Numbered from the stretch's first letter, positions 44,068 through 54,399 are shown. The stretch is 64,000 nt of DNA from Roseibium sp. (GCA_017643215.1 JAEPNV010000003.1:248001-312000); one strand, 5' to 3'. Notes: generated by a model from the letters alone, not told the origin. Program-made: numbers and translations.

Positions 44068-45189
44068 ATGTCCTCCCCCCTCTTTTCCCGCCGCGTACTG
44101 CTCAAGGCCGGTGCCGCCTTGGCCGGAACCAGCGCGCTCAGCGCCATGCCCCAAATCGCGTCAGCGAGTTCCCCACTGACGGTCGGTTTCATCTATGTCG
44201 GGCCAAAAGACGACTTCGGCTACAATCAGGCGCACGCGGAAGGCGCTGCGGCTGTCAAGGCGCTTGAAGGCGTCACCGTCGTTGAGGAGGAAAACGTCGC
44301 GGAAACCGTGGACGTCCAGAAGTCCATGGAATCCATGATCAACTTTGACGGCGCGAGCCTGTTGTTCCCGACGTCCTTCGGTTATTTCGACCCGCATATT
44401 CTCGAGGTCGCGCCGAAATATGCGGATGTCCGGTTCCAGCACGCGGCAGGACTGTGGTCGGCCGACAAGCACCCGATGAATGTCGGCAGTTATTTCGGCT
44501 ATATCGGCATGGGCCAGTATCTCAACGGCATCACCGCTGGACATGCCAGCAAGACAAAAAAGATCGGCTTCGTCGCCGCAAAGCCGATCCCGCAGGTTTT
44601 GTTGAACATCAACTCCTTCCTGCTCGGCGCGCGCCAGGTCGATCCGGAAATCACCTGCCAGGTCATTTTCACTGGCGAATGGTCGCTGGCGGTCAAGGAA
44701 GCCGAAGCCACCAACGCCCTCGCCGATGCCGGCTGCGACGTCATCACCTGCCATGTCGACGGCCCCAAGGTGGTGATGGAAACGGCGGCCGGACGCGATT
44801 GCTTCATCTGCGGATATCACGCCAATCAGTCTCCGCTCGCGCCCGAAAAGTATCTGACCGGCGCGGAATGGAACTGGGCCGGGGTCTATACCGGCATGGT
44901 CGAGACGGTCATGGCCGGCGGCACGATCGACAATTTCGTGCGCGGTGGTCTGGCCGACGGTTTCATCAAGATGAGCCCGCTTGGACCGGCGGTCTCAGAT
45001 GCAGCCCGCAACCAATTCGAGGCAACCAAGGCCGAGATCATCAAAGGCGGTTTCGCGGCGATCAAAGGCCCGCTTAACGACAACACGGGCAGTGTCATCG
45101 CAGCGGCCGGCGAAGCCTTCGTCGAGACCGACATCAAGCTGGAAAGCATGGATTATCTGGTTGAAGGCGTGATCGGCTCAACGTCGTAA
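44068..45189 (+). CDS. BMP-family ABC transporter substrate-binding protein
   Basis: A 373-residue periplasmic protein of the basic membrane protein (PnrA/BMP) family. A Tat signal (FSRRVLLKAG) leads the chain. Family motifs are VGFIYVGPKDDFGYNQAHAE and SYFGYIGMGQYLNGITAGHA. BMP proteins commonly bind nucleosides, but in this operon, with biuret and allophanate hydrolases, the ligand is more likely a urea-derived amide. AGGAGAG precedes the ATG. It is the first gene of an operon running to about 53.3 kb. Confidence 0.9.
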   Translation: MSSPLFSRRVLLKAGAALAGTSALSAMPQIASASSPLTVGFIYVGPKDDFGYNQAHAEGAAAVKALEGVTVVEEENVAETVDVQKSMESMINFDGASLLFPTSFGYFDPHILEVAPKYADVRFQHAAGLWSADKHPMNVGSYFGYIGMGQYLNGITAGHASKTKKIGFVAAKPIPQVLLNINSFLLGARQVDPEITCQVIFTGEWSLAVKEAEATNALADAGCDVITCHVDGPKVVMETAAGRDCFICGYHANQSPLAPEKYLTGAEWNWAGVYTGMVETVMAGGTIDNFVRGGLADGFIKMSPLGPAVSDAARNQFEATKAEIIKGGFAAIKGPLNDNTGSVIAAAGEAFVETDIKLESMDYLVEGVIGSTS

Positions 45190-45210
45190 CGGATAAAGGG
45201 CGCGCGCGGG

Positions 45211-46329
45211 ATGGCGATGGCGGACCAGCCCTTGACGGGCGGCGGAACGGGTGTGTTTGCGGCCGACGGCTGGCAAGCCGCGCTCGCCCGCCGCTCAGAG
45301 GCTGTCCTCATCCCGCTCGGCGCATTGCTCGCCGGTTTCCTGGTGTTTTCGCTATTCCTGCTGATCCTTGGAAAATCCCCGGCCGAGTTTTTCGCCCTTG
45401 TCTACAAGGCCGGATTCGGCACCTGGTTTTCCTGGCAGAACACGCTGTCACGCACTGCACCGCTCTTGTTCGCCGCGCTCTGCGTCGCCCTTCCCGCGCG
45501 GCTCGGTCTGGTGGTGATTGGCGGCGAAGGCGCCATCGTGCTCGGCGGTGTCATGGCCGGCGGGCTTGCTGGCGCCATTACCGGGCTGCCCGGTCCGCTC
45601 GCCATTCCCCTGCTCGCGCTCACAGGTGGCCTTGCCGGCGCCGCCTGGATCGGTGCGGTCGGGGCATTGCGCCACTACCGCGGTGTGAACGAAACCATTG
45701 CGAGCCTGTTGATGGCCTATATTGCGATCGCGCTGATGAACCATCTGGTGGAAGGCCCGCTGCGTGATCCGGCAAGCCTCAACAAGCCCTCCACCGCCCC
45801 GCTCGCCGATCATCTGCGGATCGGCGACATGCCCGGCATGGACGTTCATTGGGGCCTGGCGGTCGGCATCGTCTGCTGTCTTTTGTCCTGGGTGCTGATT
45901 GAGCGCACGACATGGGGGTTCGCGGCCCGTGTGGCGGGCGGCAATGTCCGCGCCGCGCAGGTCCAGGGACTTCCCGTCGGCCGGCTGATTGTTGGCTTCA
46001 CCGCGCTTGGCGGCGCGTTCGCGGGCCTCGCCGGGGCTTTTGAAGTGGCCGCGGTCCATGGCTCGGCCAACGGCTCGCTCGCCACCGGTTATGGCTACAC
46101 CGGCATTCTGATTGCCTTCCTCGCCCGCCACAATCCGCTCGCCTTGATCCCCGTTGCGATCCTTCTGGCGGGCTTCGAGGCGTCCTCCGGACTGGTGCAG
46201 CGGCGCATGGGTCTGCCCGACGCCACGACGCTGGTGCTGCAGGGCTTCGTGTTCATCGCAATCCTATTGAGCGACACGCTTTACGGCCGCTTGCGGATCT
46301 TTGCGCCTGAACGCTGGGGGCGCGGCTGA
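45211..46329 (+). CDS. ABC transporter permease (BMP/nucleoside type)
   Basis: A 372-residue inner-membrane protein with about ten helices, of the branched-chain/BMP permease family. It carries the typical GVNETIASLLMAYIAIALMN segment and GNVRAAQVQGLPVGRLIV near the ATPase contact. It pairs with the next permease to make the channel. Its stop overlaps the next start (TGATG). Confidence 0.9.
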   Translation: MAMADQPLTGGGTGVFAADGWQAALARRSEAVLIPLGALLAGFLVFSLFLLILGKSPAEFFALVYKAGFGTWFSWQNTLSRTAPLLFAALCVALPARLGLVVIGGEGAIVLGGVMAGGLAGAITGLPGPLAIPLLALTGGLAGAAWIGAVGALRHYRGVNETIASLLMAYIAIALMNHLVEGPLRDPASLNKPSTAPLADHLRIGDMPGMDVHWGLAVGIVCCLLSWVLIERTTWGFAARVAGGNVRAAQVQGLPVGRLIVGFTALGGAFAGLAGAFEVAAVHGSANGSLATGYGYTGILIAFLARHNPLALIPVAILLAGFEASSGLVQRRMGLPDATTLVLQGFVFIAILLSDTLYGRLRIFAPERWGRG

Positions 46330-47252
46330 TGGACACCGATCTCGGCCTGTGGGCCATTCCCATCGCGATCATCGGCGGCGCGATCCGCGTCTCCACCCCG
46401 TTCCTGTTCGTTTCGCTCGGCGAGGTTCTGACCGAACGCTCCGGCCGGATCAATCTCGGTCTGGAGGGGACCCTGGTGTTCGGTGCGATGAGCGGTTACG
46501 CCGTTGCGTATCTCACCGGCTCACCCTGGGCCGGGGTTCTGGCCGCCGCCCTTGCCGGCTCGGTCCTTGGACTGGTCCACGGCCTGATCTGCTCCCTGCC
46601 CCGGGTCAATGACATCGCCATCGGCATCGCGATGATGCTGCTTGGCATGGGCCTCGCGTTCTTTTTCGGAAAACCCTACATCCAGCCGGTCGCGCCGGAT
46701 CTGCCCTCGATCAACTTCGGCTGGTGGTCGGACCTGCCCCAGGTGCAGGCCGCGCTGCGGGTCAATGTTCTGTTCCTGATTGGCATCGCCGCCGCCATCT
46801 TCATGTGGTGGATGTTCCGCGCGACCCGCATCGGCCTGTTGATCCGCGTGGTCGGAGACAGCACGGATGCTGCAAGGGCCATGGGCCTTCGCCCGGCGCT
46901 CATTCGCACGCTGGCGACCGCCGCGGGCGGAGCGTTCGCGGGCATCGGCGGAGCATACTTGTCCCTATTCTATCCCGGCAGCTGGAACGAGGGCATTTCC
47001 TCCGGCCAGGGCCTGATGGCCGTCGCGCTTGTCATCTTCGCGCGCTGGAACCCGATCGCCTGTTTTTGGGCCGCGCTCTTGTTCGGCGGTGCCGGCGCCC
47101 TCGGACCGGCTCTGCAATCGGCGGGTTTTTCGGAAGGCTACTACCTCTTTTACGCCGCGCCCTATGTGCTGACGCTCGGCGTCTTGATCGCAACCTCCTC
47201 GCCCACCCGCGCCATGCATGGCGCGCCCGGCGAGTTGTCCATCACCAAATAG
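46329..47252 (+). CDS. ABC transporter permease (BMP/nucleoside type)
   Basis: A 307-residue inner-membrane protein, the second permease. Family segments are GEVLTERSGRINLGLEGTLV and DSTDAARAMGLRPALIRTLA. Translational coupling with the first permease through TGATG supports a heterodimer. An AGGAGA site for the amidase follows its end. Confidence 0.9.
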   Translation: MDTDLGLWAIPIAIIGGAIRVSTPFLFVSLGEVLTERSGRINLGLEGTLVFGAMSGYAVAYLTGSPWAGVLAAALAGSVLGLVHGLICSLPRVNDIAIGIAMMLLGMGLAFFFGKPYIQPVAPDLPSINFGWWSDLPQVQAALRVNVLFLIGIAAAIFMWWMFRATRIGLLIRVVGDSTDAARAMGLRPALIRTLATAAGGAFAGIGGAYLSLFYPGSWNEGISSGQGLMAVALVIFARWNPIACFWAALLFGGAGALGPALQSAGFSEGYYLFYAAPYVLTLGVLIATSSPTRAMHGAPGELSITK

Positions 47253-47262
47253 GAGACATCCC

Positions 47263-48279
47263 ATGAGCGGATTGGGCGGCCTCAACAAATCGGAAAACGG
47301 CGTGGTGCTGGGCCTTGTTCAGCTTCAGCTTCCCGTGGTCGAGACAAGGGCGGATCTTGCCACCCAGACCGGCAAAATCGTCGCCATGGTCGCCAAGGCC
47401 CGGCGAAATATGCCGACCATGGATCTTGTGGTGTTTCCCGAATACGCCCTGCACGGTCTGTCGATGGACACCAATCCGGAGATCATGTGCGCCATAGACG
47501 GCCCGGAAGTCGCGGCCTTCAAAAATGCCTGCATCGACAATGACATCTGGGGCTGCTTTTCGATCATGGAAGCCAACCCGGATGGCAATCCGTGGAACAC
47601 CGGGATCATCATCGACAACACCGGCGACGTGAAACTCTATTACCGCAAGCTCCATCCCTGGGTGCCGGTCGAGCCCTGGGAGCCCGGAGACCTCGGCATT
47701 CCGGTCATTGATGGTCCCAATGGCGCGAAGATCGCGCTGATCATCTGTCACGACGGCATGTTTCCCGAAATGGCGCGAGAAGCCGCCTATAAGGGTGCGG
47801 AAATCATGCTGCGCACCGCCGGTTACACCGCTCCGATCCGCGACAGCTGGCGGTTCACCAATCAGTCGAACGCCTTTTGCAATCTGATGGTCACCGCCAA
47901 TGTCTGCATGTGCGGCTCCGACGGCACCTTCGACAGCATGGGCGAAGGCATGATCGTCAATTTCGACGGCACGATCATGGCCCATGGCGCCAGCGGGCGG
48001 GCCGATGAGATTATCACCGCCGAGGTGCGTCCAGACCTGGTGCGCGAGGCGCGGGCCGGCTGGGGCGTTGAAAACAACATCTACCAGTTCGGCCACCGCG
48101 GTTACGTTGCGGTCGCTGGCGGCGCGATGGACTGCCCTTACACCTACATGACCGACCTTGCCGCTGGCCGCTATCGCCTCCCCTGGGAAGATGAGGTCAA
48201 GGTCACCGACGGCACCTCCTGCGGCTTTCCGGCCCCGACCCGTCTCTATGGCCAAAAGGCGCCGGAGGCCGCCGAATAA
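47263..48279 (+). CDS. formamidase-like nitrilase-superfamily amidase
   Basis: A 338-residue enzyme of the nitrilase superfamily closely resembling formamidase AmiF. The catalytic triad is Glu60 ([10 protein letters not shown]), Lys129 ([18 protein letters not shown]) and Cys162 ([11 protein letters not shown]), close to Glu60, Lys133 and Cys166 of Helicobacter AmiF. It hydrolyses short amides to acid and ammonia in the cytoplasm. Formamide is the family substrate; in this operon it may act on a related small amide. It overlaps the biuret hydrolase start by one base. Confidence 0.85.
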   Translation: MSGLGGLNKSENGVVLGLVQLQLPVVETRADLATQTGKIVAMVAKARRNMPTMDLVVFPEYALHGLSMDTNPEIMCAIDGPEVAAFKNACIDNDIWGCFSIMEANPDGNPWNTGIIIDNTGDVKLYYRKLHPWVPVEPWEPGDLGIPVIDGPNGAKIALIICHDGMFPEMAREAAYKGAEIMLRTAGYTAPIRDSWRFTNQSNAFCNLMVTANVCMCGSDGTFDSMGEGMIVNFDGTIMAHGASGRADEIITAEVRPDLVREARAGWGVENNIYQFGHRGYVAVAGGAMDCPYTYMTDLAAGRYRLPWEDEVKVTDGTSCGFPAPTRLYGQKAPEAAE

Positions 48280-48974
48280 TGGACACGGCCACGCTCACAG
48301 TCACGGTTCCGTCCGACCCTTACCCCTGGCCCTACAACGGCGATTTGCGGCCGGACAACACGGCCCTGATCGTCATCGACATGCAGACCGACTTTTGCGG
48401 CAAAGGCGGATATGTCGACAAGATGGGCTACGATCTGAGTCTCACCCGGGCGCCGATCGAACCGATCAAGGCCGTGCTCGCCGCTATGCGCGGCAAGGGC
48501 TACCATATCATCCACACGCGTGAGGGGCACCGGCCGGACCTCTCCGACCTTCCGGCCAACAAGCGCTGGCGGTCGCGCCAGATCGGCGCGGGGATCGGCG
48601 ATCCCGGCCCTTGCGGCAAGATCCTGGTGCGTGGTGAGCCGGGCTGGGACATCATCGACGAACTCTCCCCGGCGCCAGGCGAAATCATCATCGACAAGCC
48701 CGGAAAAGGCTCCTTCTGCGCAACGGACCTGGAACTCATCCTGCGGACAAAGGGCATCGACAACATCGTGCTGACCGGCATCACCACCGATGTTTGTGTG
48801 TCGACGACCATGCGGGAGGCCAATGACCGCGGCTTCGAGTGCCTGTTGCTGGAGGATTGCTGCGGAGCGACCGACAAGGGCAACCATGAGGCCGCGATCA
48901 AAATGGTCAAGATGCAAGGCGGGGTGTTCGGCGCCGTCTCCGACAGCACAACCTTGATCGAAAACCTGCCATGA
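48279..48974 (+). CDS. biuH: biuret amidohydrolase
   Basis: A 231-residue cysteine hydrolase of the isochorismatase-like superfamily. It converts biuret to allophanate and ammonia. The N-terminus ([20 protein letters not shown]) and overall length match Rhizobium BiuH as I recall it. The triad is Asp34, Lys140 and Cys173, each two residues below Asp36, Lys142 and Cys175 of that enzyme. The product is the substrate of the AtzF-type enzyme encoded downstream. ATGA overlap with the next gene indicates coupled translation. Confidence 0.87.
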   Translation: MDTATLTVTVPSDPYPWPYNGDLRPDNTALIVIDMQTDFCGKGGYVDKMGYDLSLTRAPIEPIKAVLAAMRGKGYHIIHTREGHRPDLSDLPANKRWRSRQIGAGIGDPGPCGKILVRGEPGWDIIDELSPAPGEIIIDKPGKGSFCATDLELILRTKGIDNIVLTGITTDVCVSTTMREANDRGFECLLLEDCCGATDKGNHEAAIKMVKMQGGVFGAVSDSTTLIENLP

Positions 48975-50500
48975 CGGTCAAGAGCACCAATCCCCAAGGC
49001 GCGCTGGGTGTCGAAACCGTCGGAATGACCATGCGGTTCGGCGGGTTTACCGCGCTCGATCACGTCTCGGTCGGCGTGGCCCCGGGCTCGTTTCATGCGC
49101 TGTTGGGTGAGAACGGCGCGGGCAAGTCGACGCTCGTCAAATGCATGATGGGCTTTTACCACGCGAGCGAAGGCCAGCTCATGGTCGGCGGACACGAGGT
49201 GGAGGTGCCGGATCCGCGCGCCGCCCACGCGCTTGGCCTTGGCATGGTCTACCAGCACTTCACGCTGGTCCCCTCCCTCACCGCCGCCGAGAACCTGGTG
49301 ATCAGCCGGGGCGACACGCCGCAGGTGATCGACTGGCGCGCCGAAAGCGAAAACCTCCGCGCGTTCATGGCCAAAATGCCCTTCTCCGTGCCTCTCGATC
49401 AGCCGGTGCGGGCGCTCGCGGCCGGCGAGAAACAGAAACTGGAAATCCTCAAGCAGCTTTATCTTGGCCGCAAGTTTCTGATCCTGGACGAACCCACATC
49501 GGTCTTGACGCTGGAAGAAGCCGATGAGGTCCTCGGCCATGTCCGGAGCCTGTGCGAGGCCGGCCAGATTTCCGTCCTGATGATCACGCACAAGTTTCGG
49601 GAGGTCACCGCCTACGCCGACGAGGTTTCGGTTCTGCGCCGCGGCAAGCTGGTTGGCGCCGGCAAGGTGGCCGATCTGTCGCACGCCGATATGGCCGCGA
49701 TGATGATGGGCGACCAGGCGCCGGCCGCGCCCGCCGACCGCGCGGGACAAAGCGGCGCACCGGTCCTCAGTGTCTCGGGTGCGCGCGCCCTTGACCGCTC
49801 GGGGCTGAAGGATGTCACCATCGACGCGCTCAATGTCCGGGAACGGGAAATTGTCGGCATCGCGGGCATCTCCGGCAACGGCCAGATGGAGTTCATGGAG
49901 ATCCTGACCGGACAGCGGCCGGTGAAGGCCGGCTCCATCGTTGTCAACGGCACCTCCTATCACGCGACCCGCGAGGAAGCGCGGATCAATTGCGTGCGCT
50001 ATCTGCCCGAAGAACCGCTTCACAACGCCTGTGCCCCGAAAATGTCCGTCACGGAGAACATCGCATTCCGCAGCTTCGACATGAACGGCAGCGGCACCCG
50101 TTTCTGGCTCTCCAATTCCGAAATGCGCTGCCGGGCGGCGGAGCTTGTCGAGGCCTTCAAGGTCAAGACCGCATCACTCGACAGCCAGATGGCGTCCCTT
50201 TCGGGCGGGAATGTCCAGCGCGCGGTCCTCGCCCGCGAACTCACCGGCGAGGTCGATCTTCTGATCATCTCCAATCCCTGCTTCGGCCTCGACTTTTCGG
50301 CCGTTGCCGAAATCCGCGCCCGCATCATGGACGCGCGCAACAAGGGCGCCGCCGTCCTCTTGATGTCGGAGGACCTCGATGAAATCCTGGAACTCGCCGA
50401 CCGGGTGCTGGTGATGTCGGAAGGCCGGATCGCCTATGAATGCCGGGCGGACGAAGCCGATGTCGCCACCATCGGCCACCACATGGGAGGACATGCGTGA
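48971..50500 (+). CDS. ABC transporter ATP-binding protein (two NBDs)
   Basis: A 509-residue ATPase with two fused nucleotide-binding domains, the type that powers BMP and sugar importers. The first domain has Walker [10 protein letters not shown] and Walker [12 protein letters not shown]. The second has a degenerate Walker A (GISGNGQME) and a good signature [15 protein letters not shown]. Unequal domains are normal in this family. It should energise the permeases at 45211 and 46329. The gene sits between the two cysteine hydrolases and overlaps both. Confidence 0.92.
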   Translation: MTVKSTNPQGALGVETVGMTMRFGGFTALDHVSVGVAPGSFHALLGENGAGKSTLVKCMMGFYHASEGQLMVGGHEVEVPDPRAAHALGLGMVYQHFTLVPSLTAAENLVISRGDTPQVIDWRAESENLRAFMAKMPFSVPLDQPVRALAAGEKQKLEILKQLYLGRKFLILDEPTSVLTLEEADEVLGHVRSLCEAGQISVLMITHKFREVTAYADEVSVLRRGKLVGAGKVADLSHADMAAMMMGDQAPAAPADRAGQSGAPVLSVSGARALDRSGLKDVTIDALNVREREIVGIAGISGNGQMEFMEILTGQRPVKAGSIVVNGTSYHATREEARINCVRYLPEEPLHNACAPKMSVTENIAFRSFDMNGSGTRFWLSNSEMRCRAAELVEAFKVKTASLDSQMASLSGGNVQRAVLARELTGEVDLLIISNPCFGLDFSAVAEIRARIMDARNKGAAVLLMSEDLDEILELADRVLVMSEGRIAYECRADEADVATIGHHMGGHA

Positions 50501-51168
50501 TGGCGGTTGTCGCGGCCGCGCGCCCGTTCGCGTTCTCCTTTGATGTCGGCTCCACCGCGCTGATCGTCATTGATATGCAGCGCGATTTCATCGAGCCGGG
50601 CGGATTTGGCGCCGCGCTCGGCAATGATGTCGCGCCGCTCGCCCGGATTGTCCCGACCGTCGCCCGCCTGATCGCCGCGGGCCGGGCCGCCCACATCCCC
50701 GTCATCCACACAAGGGAGTGCCACAAACCGGACCTCTCGGACTGCCCGCCGGCCAAACGCGGCCGCGGCGCGCCAAGCTTGCGTATCGGCGATGAGGGCC
50801 CCATGGGGCGCATTCTGATCGCCGGAGAACCGGGTGCCGATATCGTGCCGGAACTGTCGCCGTTGCCGGGCGAACGCGTCATCGACAAACCGGGAAAGGG
50901 CGCGTTTTGCCAAACAGAACTGGGCGCATACCTCCAGGAGCTCGGCATTCGCAGCCTGATCTTTGCCGGAGTGACAACGGAAGTGTGCGTCCAGACCACC
51001 ATGCGTGAGGCGAACGACCGTGGTTTTGAGTGCCTTTTGGCGACCGACGCGACAGAAAGCTATTTTCCCGAATTCAAGACGGCCACCATCGACATGATCC
51101 GCGCCCAGGGCGCGATTGTCGGCTGGACGGCCACAACGGCGGACATCGGCGTTGCGCTCCGCGGCTGA
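50500..51168 (+). CDS. isochorismatase-fold cysteine hydrolase, probable triuret hydrolase
   Basis: A 222-residue cysteine hydrolase homologous to BiuH but distinct. The triad is Asp25 (IVIDMQRDF), Lys130 ([11 protein letters not shown]) and Cys163 ([13 protein letters not shown]). Biuret hydrolase and triuret hydrolase (TrtA) are sister enzymes of this fold, and TrtA genes are found beside biuH and allophanate hydrolase genes. TrtA cleaves triuret to carboxybiuret, which loses CO2 to give biuret. That role is inferred from the neighbourhood; a second biuret or ureidoacrylate-type hydrolase remains possible. The start at 50500 overlaps the preceding stop (TGATG). Confidence 0.7.
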   Translation: MAVVAAARPFAFSFDVGSTALIVIDMQRDFIEPGGFGAALGNDVAPLARIVPTVARLIAAGRAAHIPVIHTRECHKPDLSDCPPAKRGRGAPSLRIGDEGPMGRILIAGEPGADIVPELSPLPGERVIDKPGKGAFCQTELGAYLQELGIRSLIFAGVTTEVCVQTTMREANDRGFECLLATDATESYFPEFKTATIDMIRAQGAIVGWTATTADIGVALRG

Positions 51169-51505
51169 CTCATTAATCGTTCCAGATCTTGTGTCCGGCG
51201 GGTGGCGCGACTTCGCGTTCGTTCCGTTCCGGGATGGCGTCGAAATCTGTGAAATCTGCTCCGGCGAACCGGCCGTCGCGCTTTTAAAGTACCACCCGGG
51301 CGCCACGGTGCCCCGCCACATGCACACCGGGCTTGAAACGATTCTCGTCCTGGAAGGCAGCCAAAGCGACGAAAAAGGACGCTATCGCGCCGGCACGATG
51401 GTGCTCAATCCGGAAGGTAGCATCCACTCGGTTTGGTCGGACGAGGGATGCGTCGTATTGATCCAGTGGGAACGCCCGGTCAAGATCCTGGAAGAGGACG
51501 AATAA
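51152..51505 (+). CDS. cupin-domain protein
   Basis: A protein of about 117 residues with one cupin barrel. Metal-binding residues are visible in [20 protein letters not shown] (two His and a Glu) and [11 protein letters not shown] (a later His). The start is uncertain: there is no ATG in frame, and TTG at 51152 (inside the preceding gene) or GTG at 51191 could serve. It resembles ChrR-type cupins. In the operon it may sense or bind a small metabolite, or act as an isomerase; nothing decides. Confidence 0.72.
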   Translation: MRSAADSLIVPDLVSGGWRDFAFVPFRDGVEICEICSGEPAVALLKYHPGATVPRHMHTGLETILVLEGSQSDEKGRYRAGTMVLNPEGSIHSVWSDEGCVVLIQWERPVKILEEDE

Positions 51506-51507
51506 AA

Positions 51508-53319
51508 ATGAACACTACTCCAGATCTAAGCCGGCTGAGTTTTGACATATCCGCGTTACATGCGGCTTACCAGGCCGGCGTGCGGCCGGCGGATGTTGTG
51601 CGCGAAGCCTATCGCCGGATCGGTGCGGTGGCCGATGACGGCATCTTTCTGCATCTAAAGGCCCTTGAGGATCTGGTGGCCGAAGCCGAGGCGCTGCCGC
51701 CCTTCGACGCTCGGAGCCACCCGCTGTGGGGCATTCCGTTTGCGATCAAGGACAACATCGACCTTGCCGGAACACCGACGACCGCCGCCTGCCCCGCCTA
51801 TGCCTATGACGCTAAGGATGACGCCTTCGCGGTCACGGCATTGCGCAGCGCCGGCGCGCTGGCGATCGGCAAGACCAATCTCGACCAGTTCGCCACCGGT
51901 CTTGTCGGGATCCGCTCCCCCTACCCGCCGCCGAAAAACGCGGTCGACCCCGAAATCGTCCCGGGCGGTTCATCCTCCGGGTCGGCCGTTGCCGTGGCGC
52001 ATGGCATCGTGTCGTTCTCGCTCGGCACGGATACGGCGGGATCCGGCCGCGTGCCGGCCGCGCTCAACAACATTGTCGGCCTGAAACCGACGCTCGGCGC
52101 CCTGTCCGGCACCGGCGTCGTTCCAGCCTGCCGAACGCTCGACACGATCTCGATTTTTGCGCTGACGGTGCAAGATGCCTGGCGCGCGTTCCAATGCGCC
52201 GCCAAATACGATCCGGCCGATGCCTTCGCGCGGCCCTTGCGGACGCCGGAGCTGTGCGCGCCGCCAAGTCCGGTGACGATCGGCGTTCCCAACTCTGAAA
52301 CGATCGCGTTTTTCGGTGATGCTATCCAGGCCGAGAGTTTTCAGGCGGCCTTGAACACGCTTGAGACGCTCGGGGCGCGCATTGTGCCGATGGATTTCAC
52401 GCCCTTCTACAAGATCGCCGACATGCTTTATGAAGGCGCATGGGTCGCCGAGCGCATGACCGTGATAGAGGATCTCCTAAAGAACAATCCGGACGCTGTT
52501 CATCCGGTCACTCGCGAGGTGATCAGCGCGGCGGACCGGCTTAGCGCAGCCGATGCCTTCCGCGGCATCTACCGCCTTGCCGAGTTGAAGCGGGTGGCGG
52601 AACCGCTGCTGAAAAGCGTCGACCTTCTGTGTGTCCCGACAATTCCGACATTTTACTCGGTTGCGGATCTTGAGGCCGATCCGATCACACCGAATTCGCG
52701 GCTGGGGACCTATACGAATTTCGTCAATCTGATGGACCTGTGCGCGATCGCGGTTCCGGCCGAACCACGCTCAGACGGACGGCCGGGCAGCATCACCCTG
52801 CTTGCGCCATCGGGCCAGGATGTACTGCCGGCCGCCGTCGCAAACGCCCTGCATCGCAGCACGGCGCCGACGCTCGGGGCCACCGGCCACGGTCTTCCAT
52901 CGGCCGAACAATTGCCGGCCGGGCCACTTGGCTCGGAAATCGAAATTGCGGTTGTTGGCGCGCATATGTCCGGGCTGCCGCTTAATTCGGACCTCACGAC
53001 CCGAGGCGGCCGGTTTCTGTCCAGGACTTGCACAGCCGCGGCCTATCGCCTCTATGCGCTGGCCGGGGGTCCACCGGCGCGGCCTGGCCTGTTGCGGGCC
53101 GCGAACGGGGCTTCGATCGAAGTGGAAACCTGGGCTCTGCCCGAAACCGCATTCGGGGATTTCTTGCGCACGGTTCCCGCCCCGCTCTCGATCGGCGCGG
53201 TCCGCCTAGCCGATGGCCGGGAGGTCAAGGGATTCCTTGTGGAAGCGGCCGGGATCGATGGCGCCGACGATATCACAGACCATGGCGGATGGCGGCCGTT
53301 CCTGGCGCAGGCCAGTTGA
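51508..53319 (+). CDS. atzF: allophanate hydrolase (AtzF type)
   Basis: A 603-residue amidase-signature enzyme that hydrolyses allophanate toward CO2 and ammonia. The Ser-cisSer-Lys triad is Lys81 (PFAIKDNID), Ser155 (PGGSSSGSA) and Ser179 (TDTAGSGRVPAA), each ten residues below Lys91, Ser165 and Ser189 of Pseudomonas AtzF. The C-terminal domain of about 150 residues is the AtzF/DUR1,2 allophanate-specific extension (IAVVGAHMSGLPLN). No urea carboxylase lies beside it, so it serves biuret breakdown. It ends the operon. Confidence 0.93.
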   Translation: MNTTPDLSRLSFDISALHAAYQAGVRPADVVREAYRRIGAVADDGIFLHLKALEDLVAEAEALPPFDARSHPLWGIPFAIKDNIDLAGTPTTAACPAYAYDAKDDAFAVTALRSAGALAIGKTNLDQFATGLVGIRSPYPPPKNAVDPEIVPGGSSSGSAVAVAHGIVSFSLGTDTAGSGRVPAALNNIVGLKPTLGALSGTGVVPACRTLDTISIFALTVQDAWRAFQCAAKYDPADAFARPLRTPELCAPPSPVTIGVPNSETIAFFGDAIQAESFQAALNTLETLGARIVPMDFTPFYKIADMLYEGAWVAERMTVIEDLLKNNPDAVHPVTREVISAADRLSAADAFRGIYRLAELKRVAEPLLKSVDLLCVPTIPTFYSVADLEADPITPNSRLGTYTNFVNLMDLCAIAVPAEPRSDGRPGSITLLAPSGQDVLPAAVANALHRSTAPTLGATGHGLPSAEQLPAGPLGSEIEIAVVGAHMSGLPLNSDLTTRGGRFLSRTCTAAAYRLYALAGGPPARPGLLRAANGASIEVETWALPETAFGDFLRTVPAPLSIGAVRLADGREVKGFLVEAAGIDGADDITDHGGWRPFLAQAS

Positions 53320-53379
53320 TCGCCAATAGGCCGGTCCGGAGAAAGGTGTATGGGGCCGCCCGCGGTTTCGCCATTGGCG

Positions 53380-54399
53380 CTAGGCGATCGCCGCCATGGC
53401 GGCAATGAGCGCATCGCCATCGGCAGGCCCGACATCCAAATGGGTCACGATCCGCAGCCGCCTGGAGCCGACGACCGTTACGGTGACATCCCTTTCGCGC
53501 AGGCGCCGCGCCGTTTCTCGGGCATCGGGCGCGGACGGGGCAAGATCCGCGATAACGATGTTGGTGTCGACCGGCAGGACCGCCTCGATCGCCGGAAGGT
53601 CCGCGAGCCGCGCGCCGATGGACTTGGCCAGGGCGTGATCGTCGGCCAGCCGCGCGACATGATGGTCAAGTGCGTAGAGGCACATCGCCGTCAGGACGCC
53701 GGTCTGGCGCATGGCCCCGCCCCATCGGCGTTTCAACAGCCAGGCGTCCTCAATGAAAGCGCGAGATCCGGCCAGAACCGCACCCACCGGGCAGCCAAGG
53801 CCTTTGGTGAACGCAATCCAGGCGCTGTCGAAGTCTCGAGCATAGTCGGCCGCCGGTATGCCGGTCGCGACCTGCGCATTGAGAAGGCGGGCACCGTCCA
53901 GATGGGTTGCAAGACCGGCCGATTTGGCCGCGGCCGCCACCGCGTTGAGCTGGTCCACCGGCCAAACGGCGCCACCGGCCAGATTGGCGGTCTGCTCGGC
54001 CACCAGAAGGCGGCTGCGGGGCGCGTGCGCCGAGCGGGGACGGACATGGTCCCTCACCTGATCGGGCGTGAGCATGCCGCGTTCCCCGTCAACCGGGCAC
54101 ATCATGACACCGGACAGCGCCGCCGGCCCGCCGCTTTCTGCGAAGATGATATGACTTTCGCGGGTGCAGATGACTTCGTCGCCGGGCCGCGTATGGACGG
54201 CAATCGCGATCTCGTTGCACATCGTGCCGGACGGTAGGAACAGCGCCGCGTCCATCCCAAGCAGTTCGGCAACACGTGCGCACAGCTCCAAGGTCGCCGG
54301 ATCCGCGTCGTGACGCTCGTCGCCCAAGTCGACGGTCAAGGCGGCTTCCCGCATCGCCCGGGTCGGGCGGGTCTGGGTATCTGAATAAAACTCATGCAT
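53380..54399 (-). CDS. ltaE: low-specificity L-threonine aldolase
   Basis: A 339-residue PLP enzyme of fold type I that splits threonine or allo-threonine into glycine and acetaldehyde. The opening MHEFYSDTQTRPTRAMREA, the segment DLGDERHDADP and the PLP-lysine region WIAFTKGLGCPVGAVL match the family. The start at 54399 follows GAGG; longer frames have no homologous head. It is convergent with the allophanate hydrolase gene and not part of the operon. Confidence 0.92.
   Translation of the reverse strand: MHEFYSDTQTRPTRAMREAALTVDLGDERHDADPATLELCARVAELLGMDAALFLPSGTMCNEIAIAVHTRPGDEVICTRESHIIFAESGGPAALSGVMMCPVDGERGMLTPDQVRDHVRPRSAHAPRSRLLVAEQTANLAGGAVWPVDQLNAVAAAAKSAGLATHLDGARLLNAQVATGIPAADYARDFDSAWIAFTKGLGCPVGAVLAGSRAFIEDAWLLKRRWGGAMRQTGVLTAMCLYALDHHVARLADDHALAKSIGARLADLPAIEAVLPVDTNIVIADLAPSAPDARETARRLRERDVTVTVVGSRRLRIVTHLDVGPADGDALIAAMAAIA

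Noticed and set aside
48500-50023. 507-residue minus-strand frame
   Set aside because: Antisense to biuH and the ABC ATPase gene, both with intact catalytic motifs; no family resemblance.
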